A stretch of 64,000 nt of DNA from NCBI RefSeq assembly GCF_035599575.1, contig NZ_CP141179.1:3100001-3164000 (forward strand), in the 5' to 3' direction. The first letter of the stretch is position 1. Every line of letters begins with the position of its first letter. The DNA is from Roseovarius sp. Pro17 (lineage in GTDB: Bacteria; Pseudomonadota; Alphaproteobacteria; Rhodobacterales; Rhodobacteraceae). The notes beneath the pieces were generated by a model. The model made no database searches. It saw only the letters and a list, made by a program, of their open reading frames with translations, and was not told the origin of the DNA. Made by a program: the position numbers and the translations under genes. Of this stretch, positions 52,585-62,273 are shown in pieces.

Positions 52585-53985
52585 TTACGGACGCCAGGCG
52601 AAATCGCGTCCGACAGAAACCAGGAAAAGTGGTGACTCCGAACGTCCGACGCCCTGCTCATCCCGTATCCGGTAAATGGCGCCGGCGTTCAGTGACCAAT
52701 CCCGCGTCAAACTGCGGTTGTAGATCGCACTGATATCTGTCCGCTCGATCCTGCCTGCGGTCGGGGTCTCGCCCGTTACGGCGTATGCGGCTCCAAAACT
52801 TATGCTGGAAAGTGGGGTAAGGCCCCAGATATAGTTCACATCCGCAATCGTCGTGACGCGGGATTCATCATCGCTGCTAGTTGTGATGGAGCGGCTGATC
52901 CGCGCCGAAATATCATTGGCGCCCAATTCCTGAATCCAGTTGAGCGAGCCGATGAGGTGGGTGTCATCCTGAGGATCCCTGGAAATGCCGATAGTACCTG
53001 CCAGCACGCCGTCGGGAATATCGAGGCTGCGACCGATCGAGAATGTCTGCAAACGACCGGACGTATCGCGCGAAACGTCCAGATCGGCAGTCCATACCCC
53101 GTTGGGCATGTCGTATTCCAGTCCGATACCACCGATTATGCCAGACGTAGAGGTATCGCCATCTATCAGGTCGAATTCGTCAATCTCGCTATATCCCAGA
53201 TAGGTATCTATCCGAGTTCGGGGGCTGATATCATGAGCCAGACCGAAAGCCAGCTCATTGGTGGTTCGCTCGGTCTCATCGCCACCATCTTCGCTATAAT
53301 CCTCAGTGCTAAGTTCAACCCGGCCAGTCGTTGTCGGAGAAAACCGCAGGATGACTTCTCCGCCCAGTTCCCAGGTTTGGTTCGGCGAAAGGTCGGGGTC
53401 GGTCGTGTCTGAATAGTCGATGCCCGAAACTTCCGCAGATAGAATGAACCCGACCATGTCTTGGCGGCCCAGCTCCAGACTCGTACCAAGCTCATAGGCC
53501 CGGCGGGTGCCGCGGCCAGTGAGATCGTCAAAATCGCTGGGGAGGTCAATGACACCGTCGTCGTCTCGGAAATCGGACAATGCGTCCAGAAAACCGATGT
53601 CGAGACTGCTGTATTCGGCGTCGACACCCAAGACCGCGTTTGCGGCCTCTCGTTCATAGGCAAATTGCAGTCGCGTATCGCCGACATCCGCCTCTGACCC
53701 TCGTCCGGCCAGATCCGACAGCCGCAAAGCTGTCGTAGCGTTAAAATCAATGCGCTGGATGTGGGTTTCGCTGGATAATCCAAAGGAAAGAATAGTGGAG
53801 GAAATTGTCCCTGCACCTTCTTCAGGGGTGGAAAGTTCCAGGTTTCTGCCCGCCTCCAAGCGTTGCTCTATCCCGTAGGTCAGCAAAAGCCCGCCTTCGT
53901 CCTGGGCTAATGCAAACTGTCCGGATGCGGTGAAAAGGCACAAAGCTCCACCGGTCACTATACGATAATATCGCTTCCTGCTCAC
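52585..53985 (-). CDS. Predicted outer-membrane beta-barrel protein
   Basis: This encodes 466 residues with a signal peptide (GGALCLFTASGQFALAQ). The rest alternates hydrophobic and polar residues in many strands, such as ISSTILSFGLSSETHIQRID, LELGRQDMVGFILSAEVSGI and TWELGGEVILRF. It ends SPLFLVSVGRDFAWRP with the aromatic C-terminal part common to barrels. It follows the Wza-like gene by 18 bases, so it probably forms the outer-membrane part of polysaccharide export. No cognate family name is certain. Confidence 0.75.
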   Translation of the reverse strand: MSRKRYYRIVTGGALCLFTASGQFALAQDEGGLLLTYGIEQRLEAGRNLELSTPEEGAGTISSTILSFGLSSETHIQRIDFNATTALRLSDLAGRGSEADVGDTRLQFAYEREAANAVLGVDAEYSSLDIGFLDALSDFRDDDGVIDLPSDFDDLTGRGTRRAYELGTSLELGRQDMVGFILSAEVSGIDYSDTTDPDLSPNQTWELGGEVILRFSPTTTGRVELSTEDYSEDGGDETERTTNELAFGLAHDISPRTRIDTYLGYSEIDEFDLIDGDTSTSGIIGGIGLEYDMPNGVWTADLDVSRDTSGRLQTFSIGRSLDIPDGVLAGTIGISRDPQDDTHLIGSLNWIQELGANDISARISRSITTSSDDESRVTTIADVNYIWGLTPLSSISFGAAYAVTGETPTAGRIERTDISAIYNRSLTRDWSLNAGAIYRIRDEQGVGRSESPLFLVSVGRDFAWRP

Positions 53986-54003
53986 GGGGTCCCCTATTCC
54001 GGG

Positions 54004-54609
54004 TTATTCGAACAACTTCCGTTGCGGGATAACTATGACATCACCATCAGCGAGTCTGGTCGTTGCCCCCGCGCCCGCACCGCGTACGATAGCGTCGTAA
54101 TTGAATTTATATGCCAGTTCACGACCAGTTTTGTCCGTGCGGCGCAGATATACGCGCTTGGTTGCCGCGAAACGGGAAAACCCGCCCATCTCGGCAAAGA
54201 GTTGCAGCAATGTAGTGCCGGGAACGACTTCGTATTTGCCGGGCGCTTCCGCTTCTCCGACGACGTAGACATCAATCATCCGCGGTGGCAGCGGTTCACG
54301 CGGGACGTTTAGCGAACTAAGGGTCACGAACACATTGGGCTCGGACGCAAAATTAGGGGCCAAACGACCTGTGATATCAGCCTCGATCTGGGCAACCGTA
54401 CGCCCGCCAGCAGGAATGCTGCCAGCAAAGGGAACCGAGATGTTACCGTCAGGCCGCACCAAGGCTTCTTGATTGAGAGAGCTATCTTCCAGCACTTCAA
54501 TACGCAGCGTATCGCCCGATTGAAGACGATATCTGTCTTGCGCGTTGGCCGAGACCGTTGCTAGGCCAAGCATCAACACAGAGACAAACAGCGCGTAAAT
54601 CCGGTTCAT
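54004..54609 (-). CDS. Wza-like polysaccharide export protein
   Basis: This encodes 201 residues. A signal peptide (ALFVSVLMLGLATVSANAQ) precedes the Poly_export domain (YRLQSGDTLRIEVLEDSSLN, RPDGNISVPFAGSIPAGG) and a SLBB-like domain (IDVYVVGEAEAPGKYEVVPG). It is not a lipoprotein, having no cysteine at the cleavage site, and it is shorter than E. coli Wza (379 residues), so it lacks the C-terminal barrel helix. The neighbouring beta-barrel gene may supply the outer pore. The ATG at 54609 follows AGAG. Confidence 0.88.
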   Translation of the reverse strand: MNRIYALFVSVLMLGLATVSANAQDRYRLQSGDTLRIEVLEDSSLNQEALVRPDGNISVPFAGSIPAGGRTVAQIEADITGRLAPNFASEPNVFVTLSSLNVPREPLPPRMIDVYVVGEAEAPGKYEVVPGTTLLQLFAEMGGFSRFAATKRVYLRRTDKTGRELAYKFNYDAIVRGAGAGATTRLADGDVIVIPQRKLFE

Positions 54610-54759
54610 ACTTAAATCTCTTTCATTCATACTCTTCAGGGCGCGTCTCGCATGCGACCCTACGGATTTTTCCGACTATTGGAAATGGTATTTTACTATT
54701 TGCTGAGTCATGTCCCGACTTTTCCTGACAGTGGTTCTCAAGCAACATGCGTCCCTGCC

Positions 54760-57198
54760 CTATTCAGAACCAAGGTCGGCAAGGTATTCACGGGCTTCTT
54801 CGAACTGCGGAAGAGGGCTGTCACCGGCCAGATCAAGGGCACGTACCAGAGTTTCGCGCGCTGCATCGCGGTTGCCCAGTGCAAAGTGAGCGGCACCTAG
54901 GTGAAATTGCACCATCGGATCCGTCGGCAACCCCTGCGCAGCGGCCTGGAGATGCCGCAAGGCTCCGGTCGGGTCGCCACGGCGGAACATGATCCAGCCA
55001 TAGGTGTCCTGAAAGGCCGGGAGGTCCATGTCGCGCAATCTGCGCGCAATCAGATAAGCACGATCAAGGCTTGCCTGATCGTTGCGGTGGGTAGTGATCA
55101 GGCTGGCGAGGTTGTTTGCGACGACGGGATCGAAGCTTTCTGTTTCGTAAAGGGCCTCGTAGATTGCGATCGCTCCATCCAGATCCTGCGCTTGTTCCAA
55201 TCTGGCCGCCTTGAAAAGACGCAAGGAAACAGACTCCGGCGACGCTGCGAGCGCCCTCTCCAGAATGGTGGCGGCCTCCGATTCCTGATCATGGCGCAGC
55301 AGAAACTGATATAGAGTGCGGGCCGCGTCGACGTCCTCGGGGTGTGTTTCAAACAGGTCTTGGTAGGTCTCTTGGGCTTGCTCCAAATTTCCGGCGGCTT
55401 CATGTGTGGCGCCACTCAGAACAAGTAATACGCGATCGTCGGGTGCAGATTTCAGACGTTCGTCGAGCATGGCACGAGCCGTCTCTGTTTGGCCCTCAAT
55501 AAGCAGCGTCTGCACAAGTGCGGCCATGGTCGCGCTGCCTCCCTCACCGGTGCTGGACAGATTGCCGAGAAACGCGATCGCCTCATCACTGCGTTGTTGG
55601 CGCAACAGCTTTTCCGCTTCGATCTCGTTCGCAAGCAGTTTGGCCTCTGGCGTCTGGATGGCACGCAGGCGCGTCAGAATGCGATCTACACCCTCCCATT
55701 TCTCTTCCGTCAACTGCAATTGCGCCATCGCGATCAGAAGGTCGGGGTTCGACGGCGTCCGGGCGAGAGCCTCGGCAAGAACCGCCTCGGCTGTGTCTAC
55801 CCGCCCCGCAGATGCAAGAAACGCGCCGTAGCGCAATGATTCCGCCGGCGCCTGCCTAGACGCTTCGACTGCCAGCGCGTACCGCTCACCAGCAAGATCC
55901 GGGTCACCGGCGCGCTCATACGCCTGCCCCATCAGGGTCAGGATGCCCGGATCACGGGCCGCTTGATCAAGCGCGGTCCTGAGCGCAATAATCGCGTCAT
56001 CCGTGCTGTCCTGCTGAATCAGCCAATCAGCCCGCATTTTCAGCGCTTCCACGTGGCTCTTATCCTCTGACAGGACCTCATCGACCTGTGCCCGGGCAGC
56101 GGCACGATCGCCCGTGGTTTCCAGCATGCGCGCCAGCAGAATCTTGAGGTTGGACATGTCTTCGAGATTGTCGGTAAGAGACAGTGCTTCGGTCATCGCT
56201 GCAATTGCCTGATCGGTTTCGCCCACCTCAAAATCCATCACCGCTCGCATTGATCTGAAGGACGTGCTTTTTGGATTCAAGGGGATCAACCGGTCCAGTT
56301 CTGTTCGGGCCGCATCCGCAGATCGGGCTGTACGCAGAAACTGAACAACCGCAAGTTTCTGGTCCTCTGTCGCACCCGGCGCATCAGCAAGACGCCGCAG
56401 GAAAGCTTCGGCTCCATCAACATCTTGCTGCACGCGATACCAGTTAAGCAGCCAAGTTCGAGCCTGCTCATCCTGTGGGAAGTACTCAGTCATCGCCAAA
56501 AGAAGCGCGCCGATCTCCTGCTGTCGGCCAAGTTTCTCCAGAACACCCAGCTTCGCTAAATAAAGGGCTTGGGTCTGGGGCAGCCTTTCGAGTGCGGTAT
56601 CGATCAAACCCAGGGCATCAACAAAGTTTTCAGCTTTGATTTCGCGATCGATGACCATGCGCCATGCGATTGGGTCGGCAGGGTGATCCTTCAGAAAGTC
56701 ACGCGCGACGGCAACCGATTGATCCAGCCGGTCGGCGTTGGCGACTGTTTTTTCCGGCCCCGTCACGGAAAAATAGTCGATGGCGGCATTGATGAATAAG
56801 ACATCTGGATCCTGCGGAGCGATCTCGCCCGCGACGCGCCCGTGGAGCGACGCCTGTTCGAGGTCATCAATGCCCAATGCCATCCGGCTCAATGCTATTC
56901 GCGGGGCGAGCATGTCCGGATACTGTTCGACAAGGCGCAGATACTGACCAAAGGATTCTGCCAATTCGCCGCGGTCATACAAAATGTCCGCATAGGCCAG
57001 CCGGCCTTCCTTGTGTTCATTCTTGAGCTTGAGGACATTGCGAAGCTCGACCAGGGCACGGTCGACATCTCCCTCGTCAAGCAGTTGCATCGCCGACAGG
57101 AAATGCCTTTGCGCACGCTCATCCGAGCTTTCGCACCCCACCAGCAGACCAGAACACAACAGGGCAAGGACGAGTAGAACAGAGCGGGGTAACCGCAT
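54760..57198 (-). CDS. TPR-repeat lipoprotein of the exopolysaccharide/exosortase system
   Basis: This encodes 812 residues. The lipoprotein signal (RSVLLVLALLCSGLLVGC) anchors it; the remainder is a long series of TPR-like helical pairs. An example is SAMQLLDEGDVDRALVELRN and, near the end, MFRRGDPTGALRHLQAAAQG. This architecture matches the PEP-CTERM-system TPR lipoprotein (PrsT type). It probably scaffolds periplasmic steps of polysaccharide export. GAGG precedes the ATG at 57198. It lies between the sugar transferase and the Wza-like gene on one strand. Confidence 0.87.
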   Translation of the reverse strand: MRLPRSVLLVLALLCSGLLVGCESSDERAQRHFLSAMQLLDEGDVDRALVELRNVLKLKNEHKEGRLAYADILYDRGELAESFGQYLRLVEQYPDMLAPRIALSRMALGIDDLEQASLHGRVAGEIAPQDPDVLFINAAIDYFSVTGPEKTVANADRLDQSVAVARDFLKDHPADPIAWRMVIDREIKAENFVDALGLIDTALERLPQTQALYLAKLGVLEKLGRQQEIGALLLAMTEYFPQDEQARTWLLNWYRVQQDVDGAEAFLRRLADAPGATEDQKLAVVQFLRTARSADAARTELDRLIPLNPKSTSFRSMRAVMDFEVGETDQAIAAMTEALSLTDNLEDMSNLKILLARMLETTGDRAAARAQVDEVLSEDKSHVEALKMRADWLIQQDSTDDAIIALRTALDQAARDPGILTLMGQAYERAGDPDLAGERYALAVEASRQAPAESLRYGAFLASAGRVDTAEAVLAEALARTPSNPDLLIAMAQLQLTEEKWEGVDRILTRLRAIQTPEAKLLANEIEAEKLLRQQRSDEAIAFLGNLSSTGEGGSATMAALVQTLLIEGQTETARAMLDERLKSAPDDRVLLVLSGATHEAAGNLEQAQETYQDLFETHPEDVDAARTLYQFLLRHDQESEAATILERALAASPESVSLRLFKAARLEQAQDLDGAIAIYEALYETESFDPVVANNLASLITTHRNDQASLDRAYLIARRLRDMDLPAFQDTYGWIMFRRGDPTGALRHLQAAAQGLPTDPMVQFHLGAAHFALGNRDAARETLVRALDLAGDSPLPQFEEAREYLADLGSE

Positions 57199-57322
57199 CG
57201 CAGACCTCATAAAAATGACGTCGCGATTACTTACATCATTCTCTCACGAATACCAGCGCAGCATCGTTTTCCGGCAATCAATCAACAGATTGCAAAGCGC
57301 GCTATATAAGGTGCCAGCCAAC

Positions 57323-58012
57323 TTAACAGCCCGTCCCCCGCAGCACGACGCCAAATGTTGCAATCAGCACAGCCATATCCGTCCTAAAGGATAGCTGCTC
57401 GTCATAAGCAGTATCGAAATCGGCGCGACCAGAGAAAGTACATTTGTTGCGCTCTGATACCTGCCAGAGCCCAGTGATGCCGGGACGCAGCTTGTAATAG
57501 GCCTTGCCCGGATAGATGGACTGCTGCTCAGGCAGCATCGGGCGCGGCCCGATAAGGCTCATCTCGCCCTTCAGAACGTTCCAGAGCTGCGGCAACTCAT
57601 CCAATGATGATTTGCGCAGAATATGCCCAAGCGGCGTGATCCTGGGATCTCTTCTAAGCTTTTGGTTCTGTTCCCATTCCAGACGCGCAGCGGGGTTCCT
57701 GCGAAGGTGACCCTCCAGCAGGGTGTGCGCATTGGGGACCATCGTGCGCAGCTTCCACATGCTGAACATGCGCCCGTCTTTGCCAACGCGCTGCTGGCGA
57801 TAGAGGGGGTTTTTCCCGTCACTCGCGACAAGCAAAGCCAGGAGCAGCAAAAGAGGAAGCGCGAGGGGCAACAGAACAAGCACGCAAAGGATGTCCAGCG
57901 GACGCTTTGCCATATTGCGGTAAAGATTTGAATTGCCAAAGGGTTGTACTGATTCGTTCCCGGCAATAGGAACCGTAATGGAATTATGTAACATCTTGTA
58001 CAAAAGCGGCAT
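57323..58012 (-). CDS. Initiating sugar transferase (undecaprenyl-phosphate phosphotransferase)
   Basis: This encodes 229 residues, the short form with only one membrane segment (LDILCVLVLLPLALPLLLLL) and the catalytic domain of the WcaJ/PglC family. Motifs are KRPLDI, LYRQQRVGKDGRMFSMWKLR, LRKSSLDELPQLWNVLKGEM followed by SLIGPRPMLPE, and RPGITGLWQVSERN. It moves a sugar phosphate onto undecaprenyl phosphate to start each repeat unit. It is the first gene of the four-gene minus-strand operon. Confidence 0.93.
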   Translation of the reverse strand: MPLLYKMLHNSITVPIAGNESVQPFGNSNLYRNMAKRPLDILCVLVLLPLALPLLLLLALLVASDGKNPLYRQQRVGKDGRMFSMWKLRTMVPNAHTLLEGHLRRNPAARLEWEQNQKLRRDPRITPLGHILRKSSLDELPQLWNVLKGEMSLIGPRPMLPEQQSIYPGKAYYKLRPGITGLWQVSERNKCTFSGRADFDTAYDEQLSFRTDMAVLIATFGVVLRGTGC

Positions 58013-58956
58013 AGGTACACCTTTAGTAAACTAGTAGTTAAATATTTACAGTCGCTTGCTCAAAAACCACTAACCGGAAAGAACATATCTCTCTCGGAGA
58101 GGAAAAATGATTTCAGTCGGGCGGCGCGTGACCACCATCTTTTCAATAATCCATCTTTTACCACGATCTCGACACATTCACCTAGCAATGAATCCAGACG
58201 TGTGAAAACTTCTTAGAGAGCGCCCGCCTGCACATCCTGAAGTTGACGTCACTCTCTTTTTCGAAACAATTTGAAGTGATTATCCTCTTTGTTCACCCGC
58301 TCTGTAAGAGCCAATCGTTTCAAATTGGATGTTTCACTTTCTCGTGTGAGTGATTGTTTCCGAGTTCACCTATAAGATGCAATTTGCCCTGCTTTATCCA
58401 TAATTTCCACCGAATCACCATGCTAACTGTGGGGTGTGTATTAGATCGCAGACGCGCCCAGATTTGCATGTGAGCCAAGTAATCAATTTGAAGTGAGTAT
58501 CGCTGGCCCGCCATGCTGGCCTGATCTCATCGACCTGACGAGGAGTGGTAAAATTGTTGCAAGACCGTTCAGGCCCGCTAGGCTATTGTCGGACATGGCT
58601 TTTTTCTGCGAGGATGGCAGAATTCTGCACTACAAAGGATTCCAGCCATGACTGAACAGCCGCGGGCCACCTTGGCCGAATGGATGTTACCATCCGTTTT
58701 TGCCAAGACTATAGTCGCGAAATGCGACCCGGGCCTGCAGAAAGAAACATGGTGCTTTCGTAGTGTTCGTGGGCGCGGCGCAGCATCCGCATCCGGCGGT
58801 TTGGGCGTGGATGAAATCCAGAGTCCACCATTGACGACTGCTTCGTTGCATGAAACCAACCAAGTAGGTGGCAGCACCGCGGCAGGGGATCGGGGAGTGT
58901 CAGATAACGACTTGGGAAAGAAGGGGAAGGGGCGGCATTTCACGTCAGCAACAGGC
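58013..58956. other. Divergent intergenic region upstream of the ExeA-like gene
   Basis: This 944-base stretch holds promoters for both EPS operons. The left 550 bases are AT-richer and non-coding. From 58648 the frame of the ATPase gene stays open for 103 more codons, beginning MTEQPRATLAEW, but these residues resemble no AAA N-terminus. On the minus strand 58700-58870 could hold a very decayed integrase piece (QWWTLDFIHAQ), which I regard as weak. Confidence 0.45.
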
Positions 58957-59811
58957 ATGTCTCCCAACATCTACACCAGTCATTTCGGCCTTTCAGAAAG
59001 ACCTTTCTCACTTGTTCCGGACCCGGACTTTTTATTTTGGTCGGCCGAGCACCAACGCGCCTACTCGATGCTGGAATACGGAATCATCACACGCGCGCCG
59101 ATCACGCTGATCACGGGAGAGGTTGGGACCGGCAAGACGACATTACTTCACCATCTTCTGAAGATGGTCGACGAAAATGTCCGGATCGGCCTTGTTTCGA
59201 ACGCACACGGCTCCCGAGGGGAGTTGTTGCGCTGGGTGATGATGTCCTTGGATCAACCAGTCCCGCACGAAGCAACATATGTCGATCTCTTCGCGGCGTT
59301 CCAATCCTACGTGATCGCTGAATATGCCGAGGGAAACCGCGTCATTCTTATCTTTGACGAGGCGCAGAACCTTAGCAAGGAATCGCTCGAAGAGCTGCGG
59401 ATGTTCACCAACATCAACTCTAACAAGGACGAACTCCTGCAGTTGGTTCTAGTGGGGCAGCCCGAGTTGCGTGACATTATCCGCCAGCCCGACATGAGTC
59501 AGTTCGCGCAGCGCGTCGCCGCGACCTTCCATCTCACAGCTATGGATTCCAAGACGGTCCGTCAGTATATTCTACACCGCATGCAGGTCGCAGAAGCGAA
59601 CACAAATCCGTTCTCTCCTGCCGCGATGGATTTGATATACGAAGCCACTGGCGGTGTGCCCAGGCTGGTCAATCAGCTCTGTGATCTCGCCTTGGTCTAT
59701 GCATTTACGAAAGGGCGCAAACGGGTCATGGAGAGTACGATTCAACAGGTTCTGGATGACGGCGTCTTCTTCGGCCCTAATGAGACCGGAAAGAGCGAAG
59801 GTACGCTCTGA
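58957..59811 (+). CDS. ExeA-like AAA ATPase of the exopolysaccharide system
   Basis: This encodes 284 residues. It opens with MSPNIYTSHFGLSERPFSLV, the usual start of the XrtA/EPS-associated ATPase, followed by Walker A ITGEVGTGKTTLLHHL (about residue 50) and Walker B RVILIFDEAQNLSKE. The C-terminal lid has GGVPRLVNQLCDLALVYAF. It likely powers or regulates export. The ATG at 58957 is chosen by homology of the N-terminus rather than by its weak ribosome site. Its stop overlaps the next start as TGATG. Confidence 0.85.
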   Translation: MSPNIYTSHFGLSERPFSLVPDPDFLFWSAEHQRAYSMLEYGIITRAPITLITGEVGTGKTTLLHHLLKMVDENVRIGLVSNAHGSRGELLRWVMMSLDQPVPHEATYVDLFAAFQSYVIAEYAEGNRVILIFDEAQNLSKESLEELRMFTNINSNKDELLQLVLVGQPELRDIIRQPDMSQFAQRVAATFHLTAMDSKTVRQYILHRMQVAEANTNPFSPAAMDLIYEATGGVPRLVNQLCDLALVYAFTKGRKRVMESTIQQVLDDGVFFGPNETGKSEGTL

Positions 59812-61379
59812 TGCTAAAAGACGTAAAGTTCTACATCGCGTTGTTTTTTCGGCGCCTTCACTATTTCCTTGTCATCATTGTGGTCTGCACCGCTGCGGGA
59901 CTGACTCTCGCCTTCACCTTGCCGCCTGTCTACAGGGCCGAAGCTACGCTGGTTGTGGAACCCGCGCAGATTCCGGGCGATCTGGCCGCATCTACCGTTC
60001 AGGCAACCGTTGCGGAAATTCTAGACCTCATCAAGCGGCGCATCCTGACGCGTCAGAACCTTCTGGACATATCCAGGCGCTTCGAAGTCCATGCGGCGGC
60101 CGAAAGAATGACCGCCGATGCGATCGTGGCCGACATGCGCCAGCGCATCAGCATGCAGTTTCCGAACAACACCTTCACCAATCGTGCGTTGTTTGTGACG
60201 GTCTCTTTTGATGCACCGACAGGCGAGATTTCAGCTCGGGTCGGCAATGAGCTGGTTACACAAATTCTCCGACAGAACATCGAAATGCGCACGTCCGCCA
60301 CGGGCCAGACCCTGGAGTTTTTCGTCCAGGAGGTCGCACGGCTGGATGAGGAGATGGGCCAACAGAACTCGCGGATCCTCACCTTTAAGGAGAGCAACAA
60401 GGACACGCTTCCCGACAGTCTCGATTACCGCCGCAATCGTCAGGCCTCATTACAGGAACGGGTTCTGCAGCTTGAGCGGGAGTTGTCCGGATTACGCGAT
60501 AGACGGGATCGACTCGTTGAGATCTACGAACGGACAGGCCGCTTGGATATCATGGGCGAAAATCTAACGCCCGAGCAGCGCCAACTTCAGCAATTGAAGG
60601 ATGAACTGGCCTCGGCCGGGGTGATTTATTCGGACGAAAATCCACGGGTCAAATCCCTCAAGGCGCAGATCGCGGCGCTGGAAGCAGCCAACATCAAGCT
60701 GGGGCTAGGAACCGCAATCGCACCGAACGTTACCATATTCGATCTGCAGATGTCGGACATAGACGGCCAGATCACGTTCATTGAAAAGGAAAAAGAGCTG
60801 ATCCAGAAACAGATCGACGCGCTGACCAAATCGATTGAGGCAACGCCGATGAATGCAATTACGCTTGGAACGCTCGAGCGGGATTATGAAAATCTACAGT
60901 TGCAATACACGCAAGCGCGCGCCAGTTTGGCAGAGGCCCGGACCGGCGATCAGATTGAAGCGCAGTCGCGTGGGCAGCGCATCACGGTCACCGAACAGGC
61001 CATCGTGCCTGCTTTTCCTGCCGAACCGAACCGGAAACTGATAGCGGCTGCCGGTATCGCTGGGGGCTTCGGCCTTTCGATCGCTCTTTTCTTGCTATTG
61101 GAAATCCTGAACTCGACTATTCGTCGGCCTGCGGAACTAACCTCGCGGCTTGGGGTTACGGCATTCGGCACTATTCCTTACATTCAGACAGACAAACAAG
61201 TGTTCCGGCGCCGAACCGGCATCGTCATGGCCGTTGTGGTTCCCTTGATCGTGCTTGCTGGCGGGCTCTATATCCTGCATGTCAATTACATGCCTATCGA
61301 TATGCTGATACAAAAAGTGGCCGACAAGGTCAGCTTCAATTCTCACATCCCAGATCTTCAGGGTCAGGCGTACGGATAA
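59811..61379 (+). CDS. Polysaccharide chain-length determinant (Wzz/GumC family)
   Basis: This encodes 522 residues. The Wzz domain starts at the N-terminus with a first helix (HYFLVIIVVCTAAGLTLAFT) and the typical PVYRAEATLVVE. A long coiled-coil periplasmic part spans about 170-390 (ERVLQLERELSGLRDRRDRL). A GNVR-type end leads to the second helix (AAGIAGGFGLSIALFLLLEI) and a third near 475. No kinase domain is fused; the ATPase is the next gene. It controls chain length together with the CpsD-like protein. Confidence 0.9.
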   Translation: MLKDVKFYIALFFRRLHYFLVIIVVCTAAGLTLAFTLPPVYRAEATLVVEPAQIPGDLAASTVQATVAEILDLIKRRILTRQNLLDISRRFEVHAAAERMTADAIVADMRQRISMQFPNNTFTNRALFVTVSFDAPTGEISARVGNELVTQILRQNIEMRTSATGQTLEFFVQEVARLDEEMGQQNSRILTFKESNKDTLPDSLDYRRNRQASLQERVLQLERELSGLRDRRDRLVEIYERTGRLDIMGENLTPEQRQLQQLKDELASAGVIYSDENPRVKSLKAQIAALEAANIKLGLGTAIAPNVTIFDLQMSDIDGQITFIEKEKELIQKQIDALTKSIEATPMNAITLGTLERDYENLQLQYTQARASLAEARTGDQIEAQSRGQRITVTEQAIVPAFPAEPNRKLIAAAGIAGGFGLSIALFLLLEILNSTIRRPAELTSRLGVTAFGTIPYIQTDKQVFRRRTGIVMAVVVPLIVLAGGLYILHVNYMPIDMLIQKVADKVSFNSHIPDLQGQAYG

Positions 61380-61384
61380 TCTAA

Positions 61385-62209
61385 ATGGAACGCATTCAAA
61401 AGGCGATTGAAAAGGCACGGGATGCTCGCCAGGCCCAAGGCGAGCAAGCCAAAACGCCCGGTGAAAAGGCCGAGCGAGCGCATGGCACCGGCCGGGCGCT
61501 GATCCCGACGACGTGGGCGGATCTGACGAAGTTCACGCCCAACCTCAAGCATTTCCACGATATGAGAATAGTGACACCTGAATCCGATCAACAGGCAGCA
61601 TCCTTTGACGTGATACGCACTAGGTTGCGACAGCAGATGCAAGCTAACGGATGGCGCCGGGTCGCGATCACCTCGCCCAGTGCAGCCTGTGGCAAAACGA
61701 CGGCAAGTGTGAACCTTGCCTTCAGCATGGCGCGACAGGCAAAGCTGAAGGCGATGCTGATCGAACTCGACCTGCGCCATCCATCCATGGCAAAGATCCT
61801 TGGCCTGCAAAACCAACATCAGTTTTCCAAGGTTCTGTCTGCAAGCGCGGCGTTCAGCGAACATGCAGTGGTTTACGATGACAACCTCGCCATCGCGACC
61901 AATCACAGCCCGATCGAACGACCGGCCGAACTTCTGTCGGGTTCGGATAGCGCACGCATCATTGATGGGATCGAAAAGCTCTACAAACCCGACATCATGA
62001 TATTCGATATGCCCCCGATGCTTGGCAACGACGATGTAATGGCCTTCCTCGATCAGATCGACTGCGTTCTGCTCATCGCCGCGGCAGAAAAGACAACATA
62101 CGAAGAAATTGAAAAGTGCGAGGCGACCATCGCAAGCAGGTCAAACTTCTTGGGCGTTGTCCTGAACAAATGCCGCTACCTAGACAAGGCCGAGCGGGAA
62201 GGCTCCTGA
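61385..62209 (+). CDS. CpsD/CapB-like tyrosine-kinase-type ATPase
   Basis: This encodes 274 residues of the bacterial tyrosine kinase family. Walker A is ITSPSAACGKTTASVNLAFS, Walker A' is LIELDLRHPSMAKI and Walker B is IMIFDMPPML. The N-terminal 60 residues are charged (ERIQKAIEKARDARQAQGEQ). The C-terminus ends CRYLDKAEREGS with only one tyrosine, so the usual Tyr cluster for autophosphorylation is missing. It begins five bases after the Wzz-like gene and should act with it in length control. Confidence 0.88.
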   Translation: MERIQKAIEKARDARQAQGEQAKTPGEKAERAHGTGRALIPTTWADLTKFTPNLKHFHDMRIVTPESDQQAASFDVIRTRLRQQMQANGWRRVAITSPSAACGKTTASVNLAFSMARQAKLKAMLIELDLRHPSMAKILGLQNQHQFSKVLSASAAFSEHAVVYDDNLAIATNHSPIERPAELLSGSDSARIIDGIEKLYKPDIMIFDMPPMLGNDDVMAFLDQIDCVLLIAAAEKTTYEEIEKCEATIASRSNFLGVVLNKCRYLDKAEREGS

Positions 62210-62273
62210 TCCGCCCAGCGCGTTTTACCGAGTTCCCCGGGACACATTGCGGTTCAAATACACTCGCCGACGC

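Noticed and set aside
58700..58870. Possible IS3-like integrase fragment (QWWTLDFIHAQ) on the minus strand
   Set aside because: Only about eleven residues resemble an integrase core before the frame is lost; too short to call.
58648..58956. 103-codon N-terminal extension of the ExeA-like ATPase
   Set aside because: The family normally starts at the later ATG (MSPNIYTSHF); the extra residues are low in conservation signs and overlap a region with a possible decayed integrase on the other strand.
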